A stretch of DNA of 64,000 nucleotides from an uncultured Clostridia bacterium (GTDB lineage Bacteria > Bacillota > Clostridia > UBA1381), in NCBI GenBank assembly GCA_934489015.1, contig CAKSSN010000004.1:84242-148241 (forward strand). Direction: 5' to 3'. Shown piece after piece: positions 54,129-62,600 of the stretch (position 1 is the stretch's first letter; every line of letters starts with the position of its first letter). The translations under genes were made by a program, and so were the position numbers. The notes below the pieces were generated by a model. It was not told the origin of the DNA and did not search any database. It worked only from the letters and a program-made list of their open reading frames with translations.

Positions 54129-55202
54129 ATGAATTTAAAAAACAGGATTATTTTAGAAGACTACAGAAAACAGCGTGATGATTTTGTGAAGCTTGGCGAT
54201 GTGGTTCACAATATGTTAAAAAACATTGTGGACAGTATGGGAATTACGGTGCTTGGTATTGAGCATCGTGTTAAGAGTGAAAAGAGCCTTGCCGGTAAAC
54301 TGGAGCGAAGCGGAGACTGGTATTCTTCATTCGAGGATCTCACCGATATTCTCGGCGCCCGTGTAATCTGCTTTTTCTCAGACGAAATTGATAAAATAGG
54401 AAAAAAGGTTGAAGAAGCTTTTGTCATTGACTGGGAAAACTCATCGGATAAGAGAGCCCTTATCAAGGCAGACACATTTGGATATTTGTCACTTCACTAT
54501 ATCTGCTCACTGCCCTTTGGGGACAGATGGCCGGACGAAATCTGCGGAAAAAAGTTTGAAATACAGATAAGGACTACTTTGCAGCACACATGGGCAGCAA
54601 TTAATCACGATTTGGGATATAAGAGTGAGTTTGGTGTGCCTCGTAGTGTGGCACGAGAATTTTCGAGAATTGCCGGACTTTTGGAAATTGCCGATGATGA
54701 GTTCGTCAGGGTGCGCAATGATATGAAGGATTACACTGAGGAAATCCGAAAGAAAATCATTGACAATAAAGCCGATGATGTACATATTGATATGATTTCC
54801 TTAAACGAATATGTAAAGCGTAACGGCAAAATGCAGGAATTGATTTCAAAGATTGCTAAGATAAGCAATGCGGAAATCAGTGAAATTGATCCGGAGAGCT
54901 ATATTATTCAGCTTAAATTCTTAGGAAAGGAAACTCTGGGTGATTTGCAGAAAATGTTGGAGGAAAACAGAGAACTTGCGCTAAAGCTTGCCGAAAGGGC
55001 ACTGGCAAATGCGGACCTTGATATTTTGTCCTCCAGTGTAGGCTTGCGGTTTCTCTGCCGTGCAGAGCTTTTAAATAAACACTATTCACTTGAAAAAACG
55101 ACGGAATTTTTAAAGCTTTCAATGGGAACAGCGGAAAAGGCGCAGCGTCAGGCAAAGCATTTGTTTCGTACTTATGAAAAAGTAAAGGAGGAATGTGAAT
55201 GA
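54129..55202 (+). CDS. RelA/SpoT-type nucleotide pyrophosphokinase with C-terminal extension
   Basis: 357 residues. Synthetase domain in about 25-200: EHRVKSEKSLAGKL (ATP site), DILGARVICFF (catalytic-type Asp), FGYLSLHYIC (nucleotide-stacking Tyr) and KFEIQIRTTLQHTWAAINHD with the catalytic-type Glu. The hydrolase, TGS and ACT parts of long Rel are absent. Small alarmone synthetases are about 200-260 residues; here a helical 150-residue extension follows and may be a sensor, as in fused toxic synthetases. GGAGG lies 8 nt before the ATG. Its stop overlaps the hydrolase gene by 4 bp (ATGA), indicating coupled synthesis. Product (ppGpp, ppApp or other) cannot be told. Confidence 0.9.
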   Translation: MNLKNRIILEDYRKQRDDFVKLGDVVHNMLKNIVDSMGITVLGIEHRVKSEKSLAGKLERSGDWYSSFEDLTDILGARVICFFSDEIDKIGKKVEEAFVIDWENSSDKRALIKADTFGYLSLHYICSLPFGDRWPDEICGKKFEIQIRTTLQHTWAAINHDLGYKSEFGVPRSVAREFSRIAGLLEIADDEFVRVRNDMKDYTEEIRKKIIDNKADDVHIDMISLNEYVKRNGKMQELISKIAKISNAEISEIDPESYIIQLKFLGKETLGDLQKMLEENRELALKLAERALANADLDILSSSVGLRFLCRAELLNKHYSLEKTTEFLKLSMGTAEKAQRQAKHLFRTYEKVKEECE

Positions 55203-55738
55203 CCGATGAAGAACGATATGAAAAAGCATTGAGTTTTGCAACTCAAAAGCACAAAGGTCAATATCGGGTGGGCGGTGCGGAATATATCACCCACCCGATG
55301 GCGGTTGCGGAAATCGTGAGGGAAAAAGGCAAAAATATCGATTGTCAAATTGCGGCGTTGTTCCACGATTTGCTTGAGGATACGGACGCCACGGAAAACG
55401 AAATTCTTGCACTTTCAAACGAAAATGTGCTTGAAGCGGTAAAGCTTTTAACCAAGCAAAAGGGATATGTTATGGAAAGCTATGTTTCCGCTATCCGAAA
55501 AAATGAAATGGCATTTTCCGTCAAAGGTGCGGACAGACTGCACAATTTAAGGTGTGCGTTTGCATGTGACGAGGATTTTAAGCGAAGATACATTCTTGAA
55601 ACGGTCGATTGGTACTTGGACTTTTCGCCGGAAATTCCGAAAGCTGTCAAAAAATTGGCACAATCGCTTGATAAACCGATTGCAGACTTGCCGTTTTTAT
55701 ATGAACCTGTTGAAACATGGAAAATAAATAAAATTTAA
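55199..55738 (+). CDS. Small alarmone hydrolase (HD domain, Mesh1/SAH type)
   Basis: 179 residues covering one HD hydrolase domain of the RelA/SpoT kind. All expected metal and catalytic residues are visible: GAEYITHPMAVAEIV (first His), ALFHDLLEDTDAT (His-Asp and the Glu-Asp pair) and VKGADRLHNLRCA (Asp and Asn). It should remove pyrophosphate from the 3' position of alarmones. It overlaps the synthetase gene, so synthesis and breakdown are made together. In known toxic synthetase pairs such a hydrolase is the antitoxin. The STAS gene follows after 13 nt. Confidence 0.92.
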   Translation: MTDEERYEKALSFATQKHKGQYRVGGAEYITHPMAVAEIVREKGKNIDCQIAALFHDLLEDTDATENEILALSNENVLEAVKLLTKQKGYVMESYVSAIRKNEMAFSVKGADRLHNLRCAFACDEDFKRRYILETVDWYLDFSPEIPKAVKKLAQSLDKPIADLPFLYEPVETWKINKI

Positions 55739-55751
55739 GGAGCAGATTATT

Positions 55752-56048
55752 ATGACTATCGAAAAAACAACAGAAAACGAAAAGGTAACATTAACAGTGT
55801 CGGGCAGACTGGACACAACCACAGCACCGGAGCTTGAAGCGGCTCTTGATGAAGTGCTTGAAAACACCAAGGAGCTTATATTCAATCTTGAAAATCTTGA
55901 ATACATATCATCTGCGGGACTTCGTGTAATCTTAAAAGCACAAAAGTCAATGAACACGAAAGGCAGTATGAAGCTTACCGGTGTGAACGACAGCATTATG
56001 GAAGTGTTTGACATTACGGGATTTTTGGATATTCTCACCATTGAATAG
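55752..56048 (+). CDS. STAS-domain anti-anti-sigma factor-like protein
   Basis: 98 residues, single STAS domain as in SpoIIAA/RsbV: VTLTVSGRLDTTTAPELEAAL and LEYISSAGLRVILKAQK, where Ser53/Ser54 is the phosphorylation site by family knowledge. Acts in partner switching: the unphosphorylated form binds a kinase/anti-sigma protein. The only candidate kinase here is the C-terminal domain of the next gene product. No sigma factor gene is in the window. Confidence 0.93.
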   Translation: MTIEKTTENEKVTLTVSGRLDTTTAPELEAALDEVLENTKELIFNLENLEYISSAGLRVILKAQKSMNTKGSMKLTGVNDSIMEVFDITGFLDILTIE

Positions 56049-56082
56049 TATCACAAAATTTCCGAATGAAAGGAGGTATAGT

Positions 56083-58872
56083 ATGGTTTCAAAATTAGCT
56101 GTACCTATGCTTTGCAATGCGGCACTGTCTGTTATTCTGTACATACTTGAAAAGAAAACACCGTTTGGCAAGGTAAATTATAAATTAAAACAAATCATAA
56201 TCGGCGTTTTGTTCGGTGCGCTTGCGGCATTTTCTACGGAATACGGCATTGATGTAAACGGCGCAGTTATGAATGTGCGTGATGCATCACCGCTTTGTGC
56301 CGGGCTTATTTTCGGCGCGCCTGCCGGAATTATTGCAGGACTTATCGGAGGTATTTACCGCTATATTGCGGTTTTGTGGGGCGCCGGTACATACACTCGC
56401 CTTGCGTGCAGTATTTCAACCGTGCTTGCCGGAGTTATTGCGGCTGCACTTCGCAAATTTATGTTTGACGATAAAAAACCGTCGTGGATTTACGGTATCG
56501 GTGTGGGACTTATTTGCGAGGTTCTGCATATGCTGATGATTTTCTTTACCAATATGAACGACGCAAACAAAGCGTTTATGTTTGTGCAGAAATGCACACT
56601 ACCGATGATTCTTGCAAACAGTATTGCGGTAGCGGCGGCAATGCTTGTAATATCGCTTATCGGGAAAGAAAAAATACGCTTAAAAAACGAAAAAAAGCAG
56701 ATTTCTCAAACATTTCAGTTTTGGCTTTTTGTGTGTATCGTGATTGCGTATGCGGCAACAAGCCTGTTTACCTATTCCCTGCAAACGGGAATGACTTCAA
56801 GAGAAACTGAGATACTCTTGAATACCAATATTTCCGATGTTGAGCGTGATATTCGTGAAGCGTCAGACAAAAACCTTTTGGAAATAACAGGGGCTGCGGC
56901 AAGTGAATACAAAAACGGTGCAAGCCTTGAAAGCCTTTGCGATAAGTATGATGTATCGGGAATCAATATTATTGGTAAAAACGGGGTTATCACAAAATCA
57001 ACATTGCCCGAATTTGTGGGCTATGATATGTCAAGCGGTAAGCAGTCGAAAGAGTTTTTAACGCTGCTGAATGACAAAGACGAATTTGTTCAAGGCTATC
57101 AGCCTCTTTCAATTGATAAAAGCATCACAAGAAAGTATGCCGGAGTAAAGCTTTCGGACGGTGGATTTATCCAAGTTGGATATAATGCGGAGCGTTTCCA
57201 AAAGGATATTGACGCACACATTATCGGATATACGAAAAACAGGCATATCGGGCATAACGGATTTATCATTATTTGCAAGGAAAACGGAAGCATAGTGTCT
57301 GATAAAGCCGAATATGCAAACAAAACAATCGATAATTACGGAATCAGCCTAAGCGCCGATGAGGGTGCTATATTTGAAACAAAAGCAGATGACACTCTTT
57401 ATTATGCTTCGTATGCGGCAGTAGAAGGCTATCGCATTATCGGCATGATACAAAAGGCAGACGCACTCTATATGCGAAATGTATCGCTTTACGTAAGCAT
57501 TTTTATGGAAATTTTGATTTTTGCGGCATTGTTTATCTTGATTTATTTCCTGATAAAGAAAATTATAATAGACAATCTGCGTAAAATAAACACAACGCTT
57601 TCAGAAATTACGGACGGTAATCTGAATGTGACCGTAAATGTTCGTAGCAATGAGGAATTTGCCTCGCTTTCGGACGACATAAACCAAACCGTAAGCACGC
57701 TCAAACGTTATATTGCGGACGCTGCGGCACGGATTGACAAAGAGCTTGAATTTGCAAAGCAAATTCAGTATTCGGCATTGCCCGCCGTATTTCCGCCGTT
57801 TCCGAACAGAAACGATTTTGAAATTTACGCAAAAATGGTTACGGCAAAAGAGGTTGGCGGCGATTTTTACGATTTTTATATGCTTGGAGAAAGCACTCTT
57901 GCGTTTATGATTGCCGATGTATCGGGTAAAGGAATCGGTGCGGCAATGTTTATGATGAGGGCAAAAACTACCATAAAAGACCTTGCAGAAAGCGGACTTG
58001 CTCTCGATGAAATCTTTACGCTTGCAAATAAAAGACTGTGCGAAAACAACGATGCCGGAATGTTTGTTACGGCTTGGCTCGGAATACTCGATCTTAAAAC
58101 CGGAGCTTTAAAGTTTGTAAACGCAGGTCATAATCCTCCCCTTGTCCGCCACGAGGACGGAGAGTTTGAATACCTAAAAGCAAGAGGCGGTATGGTGCTT
58201 GCCGGTATGGACGGCGTAAAGTACAAAACAAATGAACTGTGCCTTTCGCCCGGAGATACGATTTTTCTTTACACAGACGGCGTAACCGAAGCAACAAACG
58301 ATAAAAATGAGCTGTATGGCGAGGAAAGGCTTTTGTCGCTTGCAAATAAAAACATCACAAAAACTCCGCAGCAGCTGATTGCTGCCGTGAAAGACGATGT
58401 GGACGTTTTTGTCGGCGATGCTCCGCAGTTTGACGATATAACTATGCTTGCGGTTTCGGTAAATTATGTCAAGGGTGACGAAAAAATAAAGGTTATCCCG
58501 AACGAGAAATCCTTTGCGGCGGTGCAGTCATTTGCAGAAGATTTAACGAAAAAGCTTGCAGTTGTTCCAAAGGTTTCAAACAAGGTTAATATTGCTTTTG
58601 ATGAGATATATTCAAATATCGTAAATTACAGCAATGCGGACATTGCGGAAATAAAATACGAAATTGTCGGTGGCAAACTGATTTTGACATTTTCCGATAA
58701 CGGCACACCGTATAATCCGCTTGAAACGAAAGAACCCGATGTTACTCTTTCCGCAGAGGACAGAAAAATCGGCGGGCTTGGAATCTTTATGGTTAAAAAA
58801 ATGACGGAAAGTATGGAATACAAGTATGAAAACGAAAGAAATATTTTAAGCATTGTTATTTCGCTCGGATAA
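56083..58872 (+). CDS. Membrane sensor with SpoIIE-type PP2C phosphatase and RsbW-like kinase domains
   Basis: 929 residues from ATG 56083 (AAAGGAGG 6 nt upstream); the frame reaches back to 56008 inside the STAS gene but has no ribosome site there. Order: 5TM LYT-type segment (about 1-215, with GLIFGAPAGIIAGLIGG), a membrane helix, an extracellular Cache-like domain (about 240-470), another helix (about 475-500), HAMP (about 505-555) and PP2C phosphatase (about 570-800, VGGDFYDFY, ADVSGKGIGAAMFM, LYTDGVTEATN). Last comes an ATPase/kinase domain (about 810-929, FDEIYSNIVNYS, SDNGTPYNPL, GGLGIFMVKK). It thus carries both phosphatase and kinase for a STAS protein. Confidence 0.92.
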   Translation: MVSKLAVPMLCNAALSVILYILEKKTPFGKVNYKLKQIIIGVLFGALAAFSTEYGIDVNGAVMNVRDASPLCAGLIFGAPAGIIAGLIGGIYRYIAVLWGAGTYTRLACSISTVLAGVIAAALRKFMFDDKKPSWIYGIGVGLICEVLHMLMIFFTNMNDANKAFMFVQKCTLPMILANSIAVAAAMLVISLIGKEKIRLKNEKKQISQTFQFWLFVCIVIAYAATSLFTYSLQTGMTSRETEILLNTNISDVERDIREASDKNLLEITGAAASEYKNGASLESLCDKYDVSGINIIGKNGVITKSTLPEFVGYDMSSGKQSKEFLTLLNDKDEFVQGYQPLSIDKSITRKYAGVKLSDGGFIQVGYNAERFQKDIDAHIIGYTKNRHIGHNGFIIICKENGSIVSDKAEYANKTIDNYGISLSADEGAIFETKADDTLYYASYAAVEGYRIIGMIQKADALYMRNVSLYVSIFMEILIFAALFILIYFLIKKIIIDNLRKINTTLSEITDGNLNVTVNVRSNEEFASLSDDINQTVSTLKRYIADAAARIDKELEFAKQIQYSALPAVFPPFPNRNDFEIYAKMVTAKEVGGDFYDFYMLGESTLAFMIADVSGKGIGAAMFMMRAKTTIKDLAESGLALDEIFTLANKRLCENNDAGMFVTAWLGILDLKTGALKFVNAGHNPPLVRHEDGEFEYLKARGGMVLAGMDGVKYKTNELCLSPGDTIFLYTDGVTEATNDKNELYGEERLLSLANKNITKTPQQLIAAVKDDVDVFVGDAPQFDDITMLAVSVNYVKGDEKIKVIPNEKSFAAVQSFAEDLTKKLAVVPKVSNKVNIAFDEIYSNIVNYSNADIAEIKYEIVGGKLILTFSDNGTPYNPLETKEPDVTLSAEDRKIGGLGIFMVKKMTESMEYKYENERNILSIVISLG

Positions 58873-58891
58873 AAAACTTTTGTTTTTTTGT

Positions 58892-58922
58892 TGTCCTTTT
58901 GTTGTCCTTAAGGGGCTATAAT
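58892..58922 (+). promoter_or_regulatory. Island promoter P2 with tandem 11-bp operator
   Basis: TGTCC at 58892-58896 and 58903-58907 (GTTGTCCTTTT repeated as GTTGTCCTTAA), 9 bp, then TATAAT at 58917-58922. Period and distance to the -10 element are identical to P1 at 49611. Start near 58929; ATG at 58976. Confidence 0.7.
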
Positions 58923-58975
58923 GAATTTGAGGTAAATCACAACAATAAAAATATGTCATAAAGGAGAGTTTGACT

Positions 58976-59662
58976 ATGAAAATTAAAACAAAAATCATTG
59001 CATCGTCCATAGCGGCGATAATGCTGTGTACCGGCAGCTTGGCATTTGCCGAGAGCAAAGACTATACTGATGTAAATAAGCAATCAACGTATTATGACGC
59101 AATCATGTACATGACCGACACAGGCGTGTTTACGGGAGTATCGGACACCGAGTTTGCACCCGAAACAAGCCTTACAAGAGGTATGTTTGTAACACTTCTC
59201 GGCAGAGTTTACGAAAATCTTAACGGCAGCGAAGGCGCACCGGAGAAAACCGCTCTCCAAACAAGCTTTAAGGATGTTAAAACCTCCGATTACTACTGTG
59301 CGGCGGTTTCGTGGGCGCAAGAAATCGGAATTGTATCGGGTTACAGTGATGAAATTTTCGCTCCGAACGATTATTTGACAAAGCAGCAGGCGGTTACGAT
59401 TCTTCACCGTTTTTCAAAATATGCAAAGGATGAGTTTTCCACAGGAGAAGACACAAACATTCTTTCATATGAGGATTATGAGAATATTTCGGACTATGCA
59501 ATTCCCTCAATTCAGTGGGGACTTGAAAACGGAATAATAACCGATAACAGAACAAAAATCAATGCAGATGAAACGGTTACGAGAGCGCAGGCGGCACAGT
59601 ATCTTTACAACTATACCGAGAAATGGTTTAACAGCCGCAGTGATGCGGAAGTAACAGAGTAA
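58976..59662 (+). CDS. Secreted protein made of three SLH domains
   Basis: 228 residues from ATG 58976 (AAGGAG 9 nt upstream; the TTG at 58970 is too near the ribosome site). Signal peptide (IIASSIAAIMLCTGSLAFA). Then three SLH repeats fill the rest: VNKQSTYYDAIMYMTDTGVF, FKDVKTSDYYCAAVSWAQE and ENISDYAIPSIQWGLENGI, with the usual TR/TK motifs at the repeat ends. No other domain. Binds cell wall by prediction and may cap or compete for SLH-binding polymer. Followed 24 nt later by the giant surface protein, so both come from P2. Confidence 0.9.
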   Translation: MKIKTKIIASSIAAIMLCTGSLAFAESKDYTDVNKQSTYYDAIMYMTDTGVFTGVSDTEFAPETSLTRGMFVTLLGRVYENLNGSEGAPEKTALQTSFKDVKTSDYYCAAVSWAQEIGIVSGYSDEIFAPNDYLTKQQAVTILHRFSKYAKDEFSTGEDTNILSYEDYENISDYAIPSIQWGLENGIITDNRTKINADETVTRAQAAQYLYNYTEKWFNSRSDAEVTE

Positions 59663-59686
59663 TTTTAGGAGAAAGGAAATGATTAA

Positions 59687-62600
59687 ATGAAAAAACTCTT
59701 ATCTGTATTATTAACATTGGTGATGCTTGTACCGGCTTTCGGTTCGTTCCCGGTGATCGCAAGTGCTGGAAGTGCGGTTGCACAAGTTATTGATTCAAAC
59801 GGTAATGCAACTGACTACCCAACCTTTGAAGCGGCTTGGAAAAAAGCTGTTAACGGCAATGCTACCTTTAAGCTTTTGTCGGACTGGACGGTGTCGGGCG
59901 GTGATTTCGGCGCAAACGAAAGAAATGAAATGCAAAAACTTCTTTTCTTTAACGGCGGTGCGCTGTCTGTGCCGCCGAGTTACAGCGTTACCATAGATTT
60001 AAACGGGTATAAAATCAGCCGCGACAAAGGCGAAAACAATATGACGGACGACGGCAGCGTGATACGACTTTTCGACGGAGCAAGTATCACGATTAACGAT
60101 ACATCTGAAAATCAGAAGGGTGCAATAGAGCGCGGAAGCTCTACCTACGGCGGCGGCATCTATGCACCGTCAAACAACACCGTCACCATGAACGGCGGCA
60201 GAATACACCTGTGTAACGGATACTACGGCGGCGGTGTGTATCTGGATTCAAGCTCAAAATTTATAATGAACGGCGGCAGAATCGAGCATAACACAGGCTA
60301 CTACGGCGGAGGCGTTTATGTAGAGGATGACGCTGTGCTTGAAACGCACGGCGGCGCAATATCGGGAAACCGTGCAACTGCGGACGGCGGCGGAATTTAT
60401 CTGTGGTCGGCGCAGGCAAGCCTGGATAATTGCAGCGTGTCGGACAACAGGGCGAAAAACGGCGGTGCCATCTATTCCAGTTATAACAGCTTTAAAAGCT
60501 ATTCATCGCTTAAGGTGAGCAATTCAAAAATATTAAATAACACTGCCGATAACTATTACGGCGGCATTTATCACTGTGCGGGAGGCTTCTCTTTATTGGG
60601 AAATACCCGTATAACGGGAAACAGAAATGAAGGTAACTACGGCGGAGGTGTTTATTCGCAAAGGGCTCCTATTTATCTTGCCGGAAATGTACAGGTTTAC
60701 GGCAACTATTCTCAGGGCAGTTTACTGCAGCCGTGCGATGTGAATTTCGGAAAGTCCTTAAATGAGGCATTTATACTGAAAGGCTATATGGAGCAAGACG
60801 CTATGATTGGCGTCTATACAACGCCTGGTACGACGCCTGTTCATTGGTGCAGGAACTATCACCCCTGTGTTAACTGCACCGGAACGGATGATAATATGAA
60901 GTCGCTCGCAGACTGCTTGTTTTCAAACTCAGGGAATTATGGATTTGTATATGGCGAAAAAACAGACTCGCATTATCAGGACATAAAATGGCATGATACA
61001 TGGGTTGATGACAAGAAAGGAACCGCTGCAAAATATGACATTAAGGTGACGCAGGTGCGTTATAAAGGCGTGCTTTTGTCGCCGAGTGAATATTCCTCGG
61101 ATTATAATGCCGGCAGCCGTATCATAACCTTGAATGTGCCGGATTATGTGACGGATACCAACCGTTTGACAGTATATGCGAATATAAAAAATAGTGACAA
61201 TCAGTGGGGTTCGGGCAAAGAAATCCGCTTTTCGGAGGGATTTGATATTACCAACAAACAAGCGATTATCATAAATCCCGTAAATAAATCGCCGGACTAT
61301 ACGGTAACGGTACATGGCGGAACGGTAGACGGAAAGACGAGTACAACAAAAAAATATCTTGAGCCGTTTAGTATTGCACCCACCGTGCCGGAGGGCAAGG
61401 TTTTCTCGCATTGGGAAATTGAAGGCGACAATGCCGACGACATACCGGGATTTGAGAAATACGCAAAATCTCCCGCTAAACTGGAAATGCCCCAACATGA
61501 CGTAACATTCAAGGCAGTTTTCAAGGAAAAAGTGTCAAAAATTGATATTAAGCTTTACGAACCCAAATGCAAAGACTTAATTGCTTCATACACAACTGCC
61601 AACATTACATATACAACTGCAAACGGTGTTGAGATGACAGAAAGTGTTGATGTTAAATGGAGAAAGCATATAACCGACAGAACACAAGATAAGTTTGATT
61701 ATAACACCATATATGATGCATCGTTGTCGTTGAGTGACGGCTCACCCGCGGATTTTGGATTTGCAGACGCAAATGAACTGAAAATATATCTAAATGGCAA
61801 TGAACTGTCAAAAGAAAACTACAGATATGTATATCAGCGTGAAAAAATCGTAGAGGTTGGCGGCGAGATACAAGCTTCGGATTCTGTGAAACAACACTGG
61901 GTATATATCACATATCCTTACCGGACAGACAAAGCAAAGGTTCTTACCGTTGAAAGTCCGACAATAGAAATTCCAAGCGATATTAGTATAGAAGAACTAA
62001 ACAAGCTTTTGCCGGATTCCGTTAATATTACATATGAAAGCATTGATGGCGAAAAAACGGCAAGCGCATCGGTTTTGTGGAACACCGCAAGCTTATCGGA
62101 AACGATACAAGATAATGCTGAAATAAACGGAACCGTTACGATACCCGAAACTTTGGAGGCGGCAGAGGATAAAAAACAAACCACAATTACCGTAAAAGTA
62201 ACCTCCGATAAGCAAAGGCTTCAAAAGCCGACGGCAAGTGTGGCTGACGGTGCAATAATTGCCCTTGATGAAAAAATTATGCTTTCGGCAGAAGACGGTG
62301 CAACAATTTGGTATAAGATAGATGACGGAGTATTTACGCAATATAATGCCGATACCGGAATTGTTCCGCAGGGCGAGGCGGGCAAAACCGTAAAACGCAA
62401 AATTACCGCTTACTGCGAAAAAGAGGGATATTTGCGGAGTGAATTCCTCACGCTGAATATAAAGGTCGACAACGAATCCGTTCACACAGTAAAAATTGTT
62501 GATAAAAACGGCATAATATACGGCTACGCTTCGGGTGCGGGCGAATACAAAATCGGAGACAGCGTAACCGTAAAGGCAACGGAAAACGATCCCGAAAAAT

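Noticed and set aside
56008..58872. Longer start of the SpoIIE-type protein overlapping the STAS gene
   Set aside because: AAAGGAGG stands 6 nt before ATG 56083, and the additional residues would lie in STAS coding sequence without hydrophobic character matching the family.
60140..60680. Possible DNA repeat array or CRISPR-like periodicity
   Set aside because: The periodicity is protein-level, from Gly-rich beta-helix turns (YGGGVY) in a coding gene; there are no constant repeats with unique spacers.
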